Notes: a model not told the origin generated them from the letters alone. DNA of 64,000 bases from Oscillospiraceae bacterium (GCA_031268095.1 JAIRXU010000028.1:1-64000); one strand, 5' to 3'. Positions 51,849-61,665 are shown, numbered from the stretch's first letter. Numbers and translations are program-made.

Positions 51849-52859
51849 TCACAGCTCCTCCCAATAGGCAAACGAGGCCGCGCCGCCGTCAACGAACCCT
51901 TCTACGATCCCGGCATCGCATAGCAGTTCCGTGCCCGGTTCGCTTTCCCGCAGTAAATGCCGTGCCTCTTCCACGGGATACAGCGTCAGCCGCCCGTCGT
52001 CTTGGCACCTCACTTCGCGCGGGACGGTCAGCGCCCCGTTATACGCTGCGCCGGGGTCTGGCCGGATGGACCAGGAATACAGCCACGCGATCAGAATGCG
52101 GCGGCCGCGGTCATCCAGAAAGGTTTGCGGCGCATAGAAATGCGGCCCGGCCTCCGGCATATACTCTTCCTTCGGCGTAAAGGTTTGCCCGTCGAAATCA
52201 CCCATGACGAATACCGCGCTGTGGCTGGCGCGGCCCATCCGCGAAAACAGCAGCACATACCCGTCGTTCAGCGGGAAAAAGTCGGGACACTCCAGCACGG
52301 CGCCGTGCGCCCCGTTTTGATAAAGCACACCGGCGTCATTCCAATGCAGCAAATCCGTCGAAGTATACCGCAGTATTTTGCCGACGCCGTCTTTGCCGGA
52401 GCCCAGCACCATGTGCCAGGTATCTCCTATTTTCGTCACCTTCGGATCGCGAAAATCACCGCTGCCCTCTGCCGGGAAAGCACGGATCACCGGGTTGCGC
52501 TCATATTTCTCAAAATGAATCCCATCGGCGCTGACGGCGACGGAGACCGTCTGCCCCAGGTTATGCGAGACGGAAGTATAGAACAGCCACAGCATGCCGT
52601 CCTTTTCCGCCGCGCTGCCCGACCAGCAGCCGCCGTTGTCTTCGTACCACTGGTCCGGCGTGAGGGCGAGGGGCAATTCGTCCCAGTACAGCAGGTCTTC
52701 GCTCACGGCATGGCCCCAGTGCATCGGCCCCCACACAGCCGCGTGCGGGTTGTGCTGGAAAAATACGTGCGTTTTTCCCTGAAACCGGATCAGCCCGTTG
52801 GGATCGTTCATCCAGCCTTTCCGCGGGGTGAAATGATACCTGGGGCGAGCGCGCTGCAT
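51849..52859 (-). CDS. Short GH32 fructosidase (sucrase/levanase-type) lacking the C-terminal domain
   Basis: 336 aa. The ATG (52857-52859) follows GAGAGGG. GWMNDPNG with nucleophile Asp19, the FRDPKV motif near residue 138 and ECPDFF near residue 193 (acid/base Glu) show an intact five-blade GH32 catalytic domain. The usual beta-sandwich of about 130 residues after the propeller is absent; the gene stops soon after blade five and a terminator follows, so this looks like a natural short form rather than a fresh frameshift. It has no signal peptide, so it acts inside the cell on sucrose, sucrose-phosphate or short fructans. Confidence 0.9.
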   Translation of the reverse strand: MQRARPRYHFTPRKGWMNDPNGLIRFQGKTHVFFQHNPHAAVWGPMHWGHAVSEDLLYWDELPLALTPDQWYEDNGGCWSGSAAEKDGMLWLFYTSVSHNLGQTVSVAVSADGIHFEKYERNPVIRAFPAEGSGDFRDPKVTKIGDTWHMVLGSGKDGVGKILRYTSTDLLHWNDAGVLYQNGAHGAVLECPDFFPLNDGYVLLFSRMGRASHSAVFVMGDFDGQTFTPKEEYMPEAGPHFYAPQTFLDDRGRRILIAWLYSWSIRPDPGAAYNGALTVPREVRCQDDGRLTLYPVEEARHLLRESEPGTELLCDAGIVEGFVDGGAASFAYWEEL

Positions 52860-52991
52860 GGCAAAACCCTCTCTCTTCTGTCCCTTGGCTTCTCGTCCCC
52901 TCGCGGACAAACCATTTCTCGCACCCCGTCCAAGCCTTGACTCGGTTCGGAACCATCGTTTTGTCGCCGTCGGCGGCTTCCGGGGGAAACG

Positions 52992-54638
52992 CTATCCGCG
53001 TACGCTTGCCGTCAGCGCCGCGAAAGCATCGACCAGCCGTTCGCCGCCGAGGGTGCTGGCAGCATTCACTTCCTCATTGCCGAACTGGACGAAAGGATGC
53101 ACATCGTTTTTCAGCAGGTTGTATCCGCAGTGGTCGTTGGTCAGCCCGAAGACAATCAGCTTCCGTCCCGCGGGGACGTCGTCCTTCATCGGTGTGAAGG
53201 CCCAGTCCTCCCCCTTCCAAGCTTGCGCCGCCGTCAAACCGCCGCCGAAGGCCAGGGCCGGTTCTGTCTCGCCGGGGCAAATGGCAATCGACAGCTGGTC
53301 CCCCAGTTCCAGGTATCCGACCTCCGTAATCAGGTCCAGCTTTGTCCCCAGCAGGTTCGCGCGGGAGACCGTCGCTTCCACCGCGCCGAGCTTGAAAAAC
53401 AGCAGGTGTAAGGGATTGTCGATGGGCATGGCATATTCTTTGTGCGCAATATTCAGCAGCGGCGTTACCGGTGTATCCTGGATCCCGGCCAGCAAGCCGC
53501 CCAGCGCTTCGCCGTAGAGCCTCAGCTTCTCCAGCGCCGTCTGATCCGGCTGGTCGATGGGGCTGGTATCCAGGGTAATCGCCAATTGCGCGCCCTGAAT
53601 CAACAGAAAATTGGCGTTTGGTCCGGCGGGGTCGCTGATCACCTGTTCCATGTAATACGGGTAATCCCCCGTCAGCTCCCGACCGGCCGCGCCGTTGCCG
53701 GTGCAGTGAATGGCCAGGTTCGCTATCCAGGTTTCCCGGGGGGCAGGATCCTGCGCCGTCGGATCGGGGGTAAAACGCAGGCGGTGCAGATCCGAGTCAA
53801 AGACCAAGGGCTCCCGCTTGTCCCGGATGTATTCGGTCATATCCGCCGCGCCGTACGACAGTGTGCCGGGTTTCATGTCGGCCACCGCCGCCTTGACGGC
53901 GTCCGTCACCGTGGTATACAGATGCTGCATAAACCCGGGATTCTTGCCGCTGTATGGCTGGAACAGCCCCGTGACATTGGCGACGGGGTTGAGGAATACC
54001 ATCGGCAGGATCGGCCCGTTCATGCCCAGGGTGTCAATCTCGCTGTGCTGGTGCAGGACCGAAACGTTGATGCTGACAATATTGTGGGTCTTGACGTAGT
54101 CGTTTTCCGCCAGCTTCGCCCGCACCCTGCGCACGTCGGCGCTGGTGATCCCAAAGCCGTCGATCACCGCGAAAATCACCGTTCCCCGTGTGCCGCCGTC
54201 GCTGAGGGCGACCACCCGGACCAATTGATTGTCGATCAGTTCCGTCGGCGTTTTGGCGTCAATGACCGGCGTTTGCCCCGGGCCAACCAGCCCGCCGCCG
54301 ACGTAATGCTTGCCGTCGAAAATATCGTCTGTCAGCAGCGGGGCCCGGGCGTAGCCCAGGTTCCAGCGGGCGCCGGCCTCCGGCGCGCTGCGGAAACCGT
54401 CCTGTCCCGGATAAAAATCCGGGCTTTGCTCATACTTGCAGACGGGCTTGCCCGGAATCAGCATACGGATGAGGTTGATCAGCCCGACGGCAGCCCAGTC
54501 CGCGACGCTGTAGAGCGTACGGTCCGTGGCGCTCGGCGCGACGGCGGCTCCGTCCGCCGCGAGGACGCTTGCCCCGCCGCTTCCCAGCAGCAGGCAAACG
54601 CACAGCAGCAGCGCCAACGGTCTCTTTGCTTTTTTCAT
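52992..54638 (-). CDS. Secreted neutral-ceramidase-like protein
   Basis: 548 aa from the ATG at 54636-54638; a TTG just before it (54639-54641) has the better spacing to GGAAAGG and is an alternative start. The signal peptide ends near SVLAADG. GYARAPLLTDDIFDGKHYVG resembles the ceramidase opening. VSVLHQHSEIDT and NLAIHCTGN with ELTGDYPYYMEQ match the zinc-binding and substrate regions of neutral ceramidases. The usual QGAxGDxxP serine motif is replaced by IQGAQLAITLDTSP, so activity is uncertain. It probably acts outside the cell on an amide lipid or related substrate. It sits between GH32 and GH35 genes on the same strand. Confidence 0.75.
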   Translation of the reverse strand: MKKAKRPLALLLCVCLLLGSGGASVLAADGAAVAPSATDRTLYSVADWAAVGLINLIRMLIPGKPVCKYEQSPDFYPGQDGFRSAPEAGARWNLGYARAPLLTDDIFDGKHYVGGGLVGPGQTPVIDAKTPTELIDNQLVRVVALSDGGTRGTVIFAVIDGFGITSADVRRVRAKLAENDYVKTHNIVSINVSVLHQHSEIDTLGMNGPILPMVFLNPVANVTGLFQPYSGKNPGFMQHLYTTVTDAVKAAVADMKPGTLSYGAADMTEYIRDKREPLVFDSDLHRLRFTPDPTAQDPAPRETWIANLAIHCTGNGAAGRELTGDYPYYMEQVISDPAGPNANFLLIQGAQLAITLDTSPIDQPDQTALEKLRLYGEALGGLLAGIQDTPVTPLLNIAHKEYAMPIDNPLHLLFFKLGAVEATVSRANLLGTKLDLITEVGYLELGDQLSIAICPGETEPALAFGGGLTAAQAWKGEDWAFTPMKDDVPAGRKLIVFGLTNDHCGYNLLKNDVHPFVQFGNEEVNAASTLGGERLVDAFAALTASVRG

Positions 54639-54749
54639 CAAATATCAAGACCTTTCCTGTCAAAATGCCCCAAAATACTTTGCGTTTAAAATCGCCCGAC
54701 GATTACACCAAATGTAACGGCAGTTCCATGCCCCGGTATACAGGCGGCT

Positions 54750-56516
54750 TTAGTTCTTCCGTTCCCCGATGTCATGCCAGTCCAAGATCTCCGCGCGGCC
54801 GTTCCCGCCTTCCAGTTCCAGGATAATCAGCTCGTTCTCTGCCTCCCCCCGGAGCCAGACGCCTGGCAGGTACAAAGACTTCTGCGGACCGATGGCCCAG
54901 TACCGGCCCAAGTTCCGCCCATTGACGAAAACGACGCCTTTGGTGAATCCGGGCAGATGGACAAAACAGTCTGTCCGCGCCGCCCGGAAGGTTCCCCGCA
55001 GGAACCGGGGCCGCGCGGGATCCGCCGCCTGTCCTACCGGCGAAAACCGCAGCTTTCCCAGGTCCTCCAGCGGGATGGGATACATCTCGAAATGAGACAG
55101 CAGCTGGTTATTGATCCGGATTTGCCTCGCGCCCTTGCGGTCCAGCAGGCTGGGGCCGTAGTTCACCCGCCCCATCGCCTCCACCAGCACGTCGATCCGC
55201 CCGCCTTCCGGCAGGATTCCCAGGTCTATATGGCTGCCTGGAGGATCGTTTCGATCCAGCCGGCCCTTGTATGCGCCGTCCAGAAACACGCCGGCCCGGT
55301 CCGCCAGCCCGTCGATATATAAATCGCACTGTTCCTGTTCCCCGGTCAGTTCATGCCGGTAGAGGATCAGCCCGGCGGTTTGCCCCAAAGCTTCCATCGT
55401 TTCCGGCCAGACGCCGCTTCGTTTCTCCCCCAATGCGTCCAGCTGGTCCAGGAGGTCCGCTTCCTCTGTCATCGCGACAGGGCCGACGCTTTGCAGCGGC
55501 GGATCCGCGGGAACAGGATACTCCTCTTCCGCCAGTCCCTGCGTCTCCAGCAGCAGACGGCGGACGGCCTGGTATTTGGGCGTGACCGCGCCCCATTCCG
55601 TCAGCAGCGCATCATCGTCATAGCTGGTGATGGCGGGCTCGTATTTGTCGTAGCAGTTGGCCCCGGCGGTAAACCCGAAGTTGGTCCCCCCGTGGAACAT
55701 ATACAGATTGATGTGTCCGCCCTGATCCAGAACTTCCCGGACGGCCTGCGCCGCCTCCTGCGACTCCCGGGCATGGTGTTCTTCGCCCCAATGGTCAAAC
55801 CAGCCGTTCCAGAATTCGCAGCAAACGTCTGGTCCGTCCGGCTGCACTTTCCGCAGCGCGGCGAAGTTTTTCAGCGCGTCGGAACCGAAATTGACCGTTT
55901 TGAATACGTCCGGCAGCGTCCCGCCGCTCAGCATATTTTCCCAGCCCCCGTCGGACGTGAAAAGCAATGCGTTAATCCCCTCTTGCCGCAGCAAGTCCCG
56001 CAGGAACGCGAGGTATTGTTTGTCGTTGCCGTAGCTGCCATATTCGTTTTCCACCTGCACGGCCAGCACGTTCCCGCCCCGGGAAACCTGACAAGGCGCG
56101 AGCTCCGCCAGCAGCCGCCGGTAGAACCCCCGCACCCGCTCCAGATAGGGTTCGTAGCAGCAACGCACCCGCAGCGCCGGATCCGCCAGCAGCCAGGCCG
56201 GCAGTCCCCCAAAATCCCATTCCGCGCAGATATAAGGACCCGGCCGAACGATGGCATACAGTCCCAATTCCTGCGCCAGACGCAGGAACGCCGCTAGGTC
56301 CAGGCCGCCGGAAAAGTCGAAGACGCCGGGCCTGGGTTCGTGGAGATTCCAGCTGACATACGTTTCTACCGTATTCAATCCGCAGGCCCGCAGTTTCCGC
56401 AGCCGGTCTTCCCAGTATTCCGGCGGTGTGCGGAAGTAATGCACTGCCCCGGACAGCAGCCGGAACGGGGTTCCGTCCAGTCGAAATTCTCCCTCTTGAA
56501 CAAAAAATTGTGCCAT
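54750..56516 (-). CDS. Beta-galactosidase, GH35 family
   Basis: 588 aa, the compact bacterial GH35 size. RLLSGAVHYFRTPPEYWEDR, GLNTVETYVSWNLHEPRPG and YAIVRPGPYICAEWDFGGLP form the TIM barrel start. Glu in VQVENEYGSYG (near 155) is the acid/base; Glu in CCEFWNGWFDHWGE (near 233) is the nucleophile. YMFHGGTNFGF follows. C-terminal beta domains end the protein. No signal peptide, so cytoplasmic. It removes beta-linked terminal galactose from oligosaccharides. It has its own promoter and lies directly upstream of the ceramidase-like gene (112-bp gap). Confidence 0.95.
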   Translation of the reverse strand: MAQFFVQEGEFRLDGTPFRLLSGAVHYFRTPPEYWEDRLRKLRACGLNTVETYVSWNLHEPRPGVFDFSGGLDLAAFLRLAQELGLYAIVRPGPYICAEWDFGGLPAWLLADPALRVRCCYEPYLERVRGFYRRLLAELAPCQVSRGGNVLAVQVENEYGSYGNDKQYLAFLRDLLRQEGINALLFTSDGGWENMLSGGTLPDVFKTVNFGSDALKNFAALRKVQPDGPDVCCEFWNGWFDHWGEEHHARESQEAAQAVREVLDQGGHINLYMFHGGTNFGFTAGANCYDKYEPAITSYDDDALLTEWGAVTPKYQAVRRLLLETQGLAEEEYPVPADPPLQSVGPVAMTEEADLLDQLDALGEKRSGVWPETMEALGQTAGLILYRHELTGEQEQCDLYIDGLADRAGVFLDGAYKGRLDRNDPPGSHIDLGILPEGGRIDVLVEAMGRVNYGPSLLDRKGARQIRINNQLLSHFEMYPIPLEDLGKLRFSPVGQAADPARPRFLRGTFRAARTDCFVHLPGFTKGVVFVNGRNLGRYWAIGPQKSLYLPGVWLRGEAENELIILELEGGNGRAEILDWHDIGERKN

Positions 56517-56550
56517 GCCCCGCCGCCTTTCTCATGAAATGGACGGATAC

Positions 56551-56579
56551 AGCATAGCACAACGCAGGAGAAAATGCAA
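56551..56579 (-). promoter_or_regulatory. Promoter of the GH35 gene
   Basis: TTGCAT (56574-56579), 17-base spacer and TATGCT (56551-56556) lie on the minus strand, 35 bases before the start codon. Confidence 0.7.
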
Positions 56580-56625
56580 CCATTATTTTATGGGCAGTCG
56601 TTGTAGAGATCAGGGCCCCGGCGAA

Positions 56626-57900
56626 TCACGCTTCTTTTTTCACCTGATAAACCGCGTCCAGCACATACCAGTTCTGCGGAAAAGAATGGTTGACTGCCCA
56701 GTAGCTGACGCCGCCCAGACGATACTGCCGGACCAGCTCCAGTTTCGCCAGGATGCTGCGCGCGTCTTCGAACCAGACAACGTGCTGTTTTCCGGCAGCG
56801 TCAAAATAATGGAAATAGGGCGTTTGGGCTGCTTCGTCGAACTTGATCTGCGCCCCTTGCCGGGCGGCGAGGAGAATGGCTTCGGGATGGTAAACCAGCT
56901 TGGCTTTGGTGCCTTCGGCATAGGGCAGCGTCCAGTCGTAGGCATAGTTCGGGATCCCCAGGAGGATTTTTTCCCGCGGAATCTCCCGGACGGCGTAGTC
57001 CACTACCCTGCGGACTTCCTGGAGCGGGGCGACGGCCATCGGCGGTCCGCTGACGTAGCCCCAGTCGTAGGTCATGAGGATCACGTAATCGTCGTAGCGG
57101 CCGTGCTCGGCGTAGTCGTGCCCCTCAAAAAGCAAGCCCGGCTGGTTGGCGGAGGTTTTGGCCGCCAAGGCGGCGCTGAGGACGAATCCCTCGTCGTGGA
57201 GCCGGGCGCGGGCCTTGGCCAGCAGGCAATTGTAGGCGTCACGGTCCGACGCGCGGACATATTCCAAATCCAGATCCAGCCCGGTATACCCCCGCGCTTT
57301 CATGAGGGCAATGGCCTGGTCGAGGAATGTATTCTGCGCCGCCGGATTCTGGAGCACGGCGGTGGCGATACCGGTCTGGAATCCCGCATCCTCCCGGAGA
57401 TTGGCAATAACCATGTGGGGCTGCACACTGTATTCCCGGCAGAGCGCAATGACCCGCTGATCGTCCATCGGAATCAGACTGCCGTCGGGCTGGAGGTTCG
57501 CGGAAAAAACACTGAGGAAGGTCAGGTGGGGCAGGGCTTCCCGCAGGACCTCCGAGCGGGTGGACGGATAGGCGTAACCGTTGACGACGATGTCACCCCA
57601 TTTCACCCAGGGAATCTGGAGCACCTGGCCGATCTGGAGGTTATTGGGGTTGACAATCTGCGGGTTGGCCAGCAGCAGCGCGTCGAGGCTGATTCCGTAG
57701 CGCTGGGCGATGCGGTAAAGCGTGTCTCCGGCCACAACTGTGTGGCTCCTCGCCGTCTGCGGAATGATCAGCGGCTGGCCGATAATCAGGCTGTTGGGGT
57801 TGGTGAGGACGTTGGCGCTGATGATGGCGGCGGCGGAAACGCCGTACTGCTGGGCGATCTTATATACGGTGTCGCCGGGGCGGACAGTGTGGATGAACAA
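56626..57900 (-). CDS. LysM-GH18 spore cortex-lytic enzyme (YaaH/SleL-like)
   Basis: 424 aa. A TTG start (57898-57900) is forced by an in-frame stop just upstream; AAAGG lies 11 bases before it. Two LysM units cover residues 1-47 (HTVRPGDTVYKIAQQYGVSA) and 52-97 (HTVVAGDTLYRIAQRYGISL). A GH18 barrel follows, with GLDLDLEYV near residue 212 carrying the catalytic Glu, and YVILMTYDWGYVSGPP. No signal peptide, as in YaaH, which is placed on the spore by the coat machinery. It hydrolyses N-acetylglucosaminyl linkages in cortex fragments during germination. This supports a spore-forming ancestry. Confidence 0.92.
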   Translation of the reverse strand: MFIHTVRPGDTVYKIAQQYGVSAAAIISANVLTNPNSLIIGQPLIIPQTARSHTVVAGDTLYRIAQRYGISLDALLLANPQIVNPNNLQIGQVLQIPWVKWGDIVVNGYAYPSTRSEVLREALPHLTFLSVFSANLQPDGSLIPMDDQRVIALCREYSVQPHMVIANLREDAGFQTGIATAVLQNPAAQNTFLDQAIALMKARGYTGLDLDLEYVRASDRDAYNCLLAKARARLHDEGFVLSAALAAKTSANQPGLLFEGHDYAEHGRYDDYVILMTYDWGYVSGPPMAVAPLQEVRRVVDYAVREIPREKILLGIPNYAYDWTLPYAEGTKAKLVYHPEAILLAARQGAQIKFDEAAQTPYFHYFDAAGKQHVVWFEDARSILAKLELVRQYRLGGVSYWAVNHSFPQNWYVLDAVYQVKKEA

Positions 57901-57977
57901 GGGGCATCACGCCTTTCCCTGGGATCTCTGTGGTGCTAGCATCCTATGCAGCCAGGAGGAGAAATATGAAGGAAAGT

Positions 57978-60659
57978 TCAGACTTCCGCCGCCAGCCGGA
58001 CGCCTTTCCTCCTTCGCCGCCGCCGGTCCAGCGCCGCCGCCATTTTTTCAACTTCCATCACCGCGAGCGGCATCAGCGAGAGCGCGGCGACGGTCAGCCA
58101 TTGCAGAGCGCTCAGCGGGACGGCGCCGAAGACCACCGCCAGCGGCGGAATGCTTACCACCGCCAGCTGGAGCCCGACGCACAGGAGATTGGCAAAATTC
58201 ATCCGGGGATTGGAGAATGGGCCGATGGCCAGCAGCGAGCGGGGGGAACGCATGTTATTGGCGTGCGCGATTTCCACAAAGCTCAGTACGCAGAACGCCA
58301 TGGTCCGGCCCAGGGGGATATCATCCGGTCCGCCCAGAACCCGGCGGCCCAGCACGAAAGCCAGCAGCGTCACCGCGCCCATCAGCAGGCCTTCCAGCGC
58401 CATGTGAACCCCCAGCGCGCCGCTGAAGAAGCTCTGCTTGACGGACTTTGGCGGACGCTCCATGATGTGTTTATCCAGTTCCTCCGTCCCCAAGGCAATG
58501 GCCGGAGCGGAGTCGGTGACGACGTTGACCCAAAGCAGCTGAATGGGCAGCAGCGGCACCGGAAAACGCAGGAGCGAAGCGAAAAATACCGCCACGATTT
58601 CTCCGATGTTGGAACTGATCAGGAAGTGCACGGCCTTTTTAATGTTATCGTAAATACCCCTGCCCTGGGCCACGGCGCCGACGATGGTGGCAAAGTTGTC
58701 GTCGGTGAGGATCATATCCGCCGCGCCTTTGGCGACTTCCGTGCCGCTGCGGCCCATGGCGCAGCCGATGTCCGCCGCCTTGAGGGCCGGGGCGTCGTTG
58801 ACCCCGTCGCCGGTCATGGCCACAACGTGCCCCTGCTCGCGCAGCGCCTTGACGATGCGCATTTTATGTTCCGGCGTAACGCGGGCGAAAACCCGGCATG
58901 TATCCAGCTTCTCCTTCAGCGCGCCGTCGTCCAGCCGGTCCAGCTGCGCTCCTGTCAGGCTCCCCCGGGTATCCCCCGCTTCCAGGATGCCCAGTTCCCG
59001 GGCGACGGCGTTGGCCGTCACGATATGGTCCCCGGTGATCATGATGGGAACGATGCCAGCCTTTTTGCAGGTGCGCACTGCCGCCTTGGCTTCCCTCCGG
59101 GGCGGGTCACTCATCCCAATCAGCCCGCAGAAGGTCAGGTTATCCTCCGGCGCGAGGTTCGATTTTGTGTGCTCCGGGACTTCGCTGACCGCCACGGCGA
59201 TCACCCGCAGGGCCCGGGAAGCCATCGCCTCGTTTTGGGCTAAAATTTGCTGGCGCAGACGATCATCCATCGGGACCAGCCTCCCCTGCCGCTCCGCCGA
59301 AGAACAGCGGACCAGCAGCACATCCGGCGCGCCCTTGACGATCAGCTTCCGCCCCTCCGGGAACCGGCAGACCACGCTCATCCGCTTGCGCTTGGCGTCG
59401 AACGGCTGTTCAAAAGAACGGGGGAAACTTTCCCTGTCCCGCATCACCGGAATGCGCTGCTCCGCCGCCGCGCCGACGATGGCGGTTTCCGTCGGCTCCC
59501 CGGTGAGGACCGGCCGACGGCCGGAACCTTGAACGGAGGCGTTGCAGCAAAGCGCGGCGAGCTGAAGCACCCGCCGGGCTTCCGCTTCACTGAGGGGCCG
59601 TGTGCCGTCGGCGGTGGTCATCTGGGTGACGGTCATCTTGTTTTGGGTGAGGGTACCGGTTTTGTCGGAACAAATCACCGTAGCGCAGCCGAGGGTCTCG
59701 ACGGCGGGGAGCCGCCGGACGATGGCATTTTGTTTGGCCATGCGCTGGACGCCCAGGGACAGCACCACCGTCACCATCGCGGGCAGCCCTTCCGGAATGG
59801 CCGCCACGGCCAGGCTGACGGAGAGCAGGAAACTGTCCAGCAGCGGAACATGCTGGAGCAGGCCCAGGGCAAACACCGCGCCGCAGATCAGCACCGCGCC
59901 GGTCCCGAGCTGTTTTCCAACCTTCTCCAGCCGCTGCTGGAGGGGCGTCTGCGGCGCGGTCTCCCGATTCAGCAGACCGGCGATTTTCCCCACGTGGGTA
60001 TCCATCCCCGTCGCGGTAACGACAGCCCTGCCGTGTCCGGTCAGGACCACAGCGGAGGACAAAAGCATATTGCGCCGGTCGGCGGGAGCCGTGCCCGCCG
60101 GAAAAACCGCGTCAGCCTCTTTCTTGGCCGGCGTGGATTCCCCTGTCAGGGCGCTTTCCTGGCAGCTGAGCTGGACCGCCTCGAGTAGCCGCGCGTCCGC
60201 CGGGACCAAATCGCCCGTTTCCAGGAAAATCACGTCCCCGGGCACCACTTGCACCGCCGGGATCCGCAGCCGCTTTCCGCCGCGCAGAACTTCCGCCGCC
60301 GGGGCGGAGAGCTTCTCCAGCGCTTCCAGCGACCGTTCCGCGCGATTCTCCTGGATTACGCCGGTGATGGCGTTGACCACCACAATGCCTACGATGATCA
60401 GCGCGTCGAGGTATTCGCCGGAGCCGTCCAGCAGCGCGGTCACCGCAGAAATTCCGGCGGCAACCAGCAGTGCGATCACCATGAAATCCTTGAACTGAGC
60501 CAGAAACCGCAGCAGGAGATTGCTGCGCTTTTTCTGTTCGAGCTGGTTTTGGCCCTCTTTTTCCAGCCGCCGGGCGGCTTCGGCGGCTGGCAGGCCCTGC
60601 GAGGGATCGGAAGAGAGCCTGCGCAGCGTTTCCCCGCCGCTGATGCTGTGCCATTCCAT
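57978..60659 (-). CDS. P-type calcium-transporting ATPase (P2A)
   Basis: 893 aa, usual size. The N-terminal cation ATPase domain includes ISGGETLRRLSSDPSQGLPA. TGEST lies near residue 171 (actuator), AAIPEGLPA near 288 (TM4 calcium site), phosphorylated Asp in SDKTGTLTQNK near 330, and GDGVNDAPALKAADIG near 621. LLWVNVVTDSAPAIALG (TM6) keeps the Asn and Asp calcium ligands. It exports Ca2+ from the cytoplasm at ATP cost. The ribosome site is 13 bases from the ATG, rather far. It is divergent from the polysaccharide locus. Confidence 0.94.
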   Translation of the reverse strand: MEWHSISGGETLRRLSSDPSQGLPAAEAARRLEKEGQNQLEQKKRSNLLLRFLAQFKDFMVIALLVAAGISAVTALLDGSGEYLDALIIVGIVVVNAITGVIQENRAERSLEALEKLSAPAAEVLRGGKRLRIPAVQVVPGDVIFLETGDLVPADARLLEAVQLSCQESALTGESTPAKKEADAVFPAGTAPADRRNMLLSSAVVLTGHGRAVVTATGMDTHVGKIAGLLNRETAPQTPLQQRLEKVGKQLGTGAVLICGAVFALGLLQHVPLLDSFLLSVSLAVAAIPEGLPAMVTVVLSLGVQRMAKQNAIVRRLPAVETLGCATVICSDKTGTLTQNKMTVTQMTTADGTRPLSEAEARRVLQLAALCCNASVQGSGRRPVLTGEPTETAIVGAAAEQRIPVMRDRESFPRSFEQPFDAKRKRMSVVCRFPEGRKLIVKGAPDVLLVRCSSAERQGRLVPMDDRLRQQILAQNEAMASRALRVIAVAVSEVPEHTKSNLAPEDNLTFCGLIGMSDPPRREAKAAVRTCKKAGIVPIMITGDHIVTANAVARELGILEAGDTRGSLTGAQLDRLDDGALKEKLDTCRVFARVTPEHKMRIVKALREQGHVVAMTGDGVNDAPALKAADIGCAMGRSGTEVAKGAADMILTDDNFATIVGAVAQGRGIYDNIKKAVHFLISSNIGEIVAVFFASLLRFPVPLLPIQLLWVNVVTDSAPAIALGTEELDKHIMERPPKSVKQSFFSGALGVHMALEGLLMGAVTLLAFVLGRRVLGGPDDIPLGRTMAFCVLSFVEIAHANNMRSPRSLLAIGPFSNPRMNFANLLCVGLQLAVVSIPPLAVVFGAVPLSALQWLTVAALSLMPLAVMEVEKMAAALDRRRRRRKGVRLAAEV

Positions 60660-60771
60660 AGATGGTCATCCGTCCTCTCCGGTTTTGTCCGTTCATGTAT
60701 ACAACGGGAGCCAGAAAATTATTACAGCGTTCAAAAATCCGGCTTCCCGCATAATATCTGCAAAATAGGGC

Positions 60772-60800
60772 TTGTAAATCCGGGCGCTATTGTGTATAAT
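60772..60800 (+). promoter_or_regulatory. Promoter of the polysaccharide control operon
   Basis: TTGTAA (60772-60777), 17-base spacer and TATAAT (60795-60800) lie 32 bases before the CpsB-like gene. Confidence 0.8.
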
Positions 60801-60831
60801 AAATAATTAGGATAATAGGGGGTGAGCGCCT

Positions 60832-61581
60832 GTGATCGACTTGCACTGCCATATTCTTCCCGGGATTGACGACGGCGCGGATTCTCTTCAGACGGCGCTG
60901 GACATGGCCCGCATTGCGTTGGACAACGGGATCACCGCCGCCGCCGCCACCTCCCATTTGGGGTACCCGTCCGAGCTGTGGGCGTTCTGCCGCCGGCGGG
61001 ACCAGCGGCTGGAGCGGCTGCGGGAAGCACTGGCCAAGGCGGGACTGCCGCTGGAGCTTTATCCCGGCGCGGAAATTTACGTTGACGACGATCTGTTCTT
61101 TGCCCCGCGCCTGACGCCCGCCGCCCTGAACGGCAGCCGGTTTCTGCTGGTGGAATTCACGTTCGGCGTCCTAACGTACACCCAGCTGCGGCGGTATCTG
61201 GCCGAGCTGCGGGAGCGGGAGGCGCGGCCCATCATCGCTCACCCGGAACGGCTGCTGTGCTTCCGCCGCAACCCGAGCTGGATCAATGAACTGCGGGAGG
61301 AAGGCATCTTATTCCAGATCAATGCCGCCAGTCTCGCCGGTTACGGTAACCGGGACGAACATCGTCTGGCGGCGCAGATGGCGGTCAGTCAGGTGGCTGA
61401 TTTCCTCGCGACAGACGCCCACGACCCGGTCCGCCGCCCGCCGAACTTCGCGGCGCTGCGCCGACGCTTTCCTGCCGCGCTGGACGAGGACCAGATCCGC
61501 TACATGACCGAGACAGCTCCTGCGGCGGTGCTGGCAGACGAACTGCCGCCGAAGCGGGCATGGGACGAACTGATTTGGTAA
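60832..61581 (+). CDS. CpsB/YwqE-type protein tyrosine phosphatase (PHP fold)
   Basis: 249 aa with a GTG start at 60832, nine bases after AGGGGG. DLHCHILPGIDDGADS binds the metal cluster. GAEIYVDDDLFF, ERLLCFRRNPSWINEL and ATDAHDPVRRPPNF give the further His/Asp ligands of the PHP phosphatase family. It removes phosphate from the tyrosine cluster of the partner BY-kinase, which lies next. Together they set the phosphorylation cycle that controls polysaccharide polymerisation. Confidence 0.93.
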   Translation: MIDLHCHILPGIDDGADSLQTALDMARIALDNGITAAAATSHLGYPSELWAFCRRRDQRLERLREALAKAGLPLELYPGAEIYVDDDLFFAPRLTPAALNGSRFLLVEFTFGVLTYTQLRRYLAELREREARPIIAHPERLLCFRRNPSWINELREEGILFQINAASLAGYGNRDEHRLAAQMAVSQVADFLATDAHDPVRRPPNFAALRRRFPAALDEDQIRYMTETAPAAVLADELPPKRAWDELIW

Positions 61582-61665
61582 GCAAACCGGGCGGGAACCG
61601 ATGAGACGAACGGTAAAATTAGGATCCGTTTTTGGGGAACGCGACGAGAAGGGATGGAGGCAAAC

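Noticed and set aside
50552..52180. Plus-strand frame of 542 codons
   Set aside because: Runs antisense through the kinase gene, its promoter, a terminator and the GH32 gene; Arg/Gln-rich shadow.
57930..59243. Plus-strand frame of 437 codons
   Set aside because: Antisense to the calcium ATPase gene, with no ribosome site or domain.
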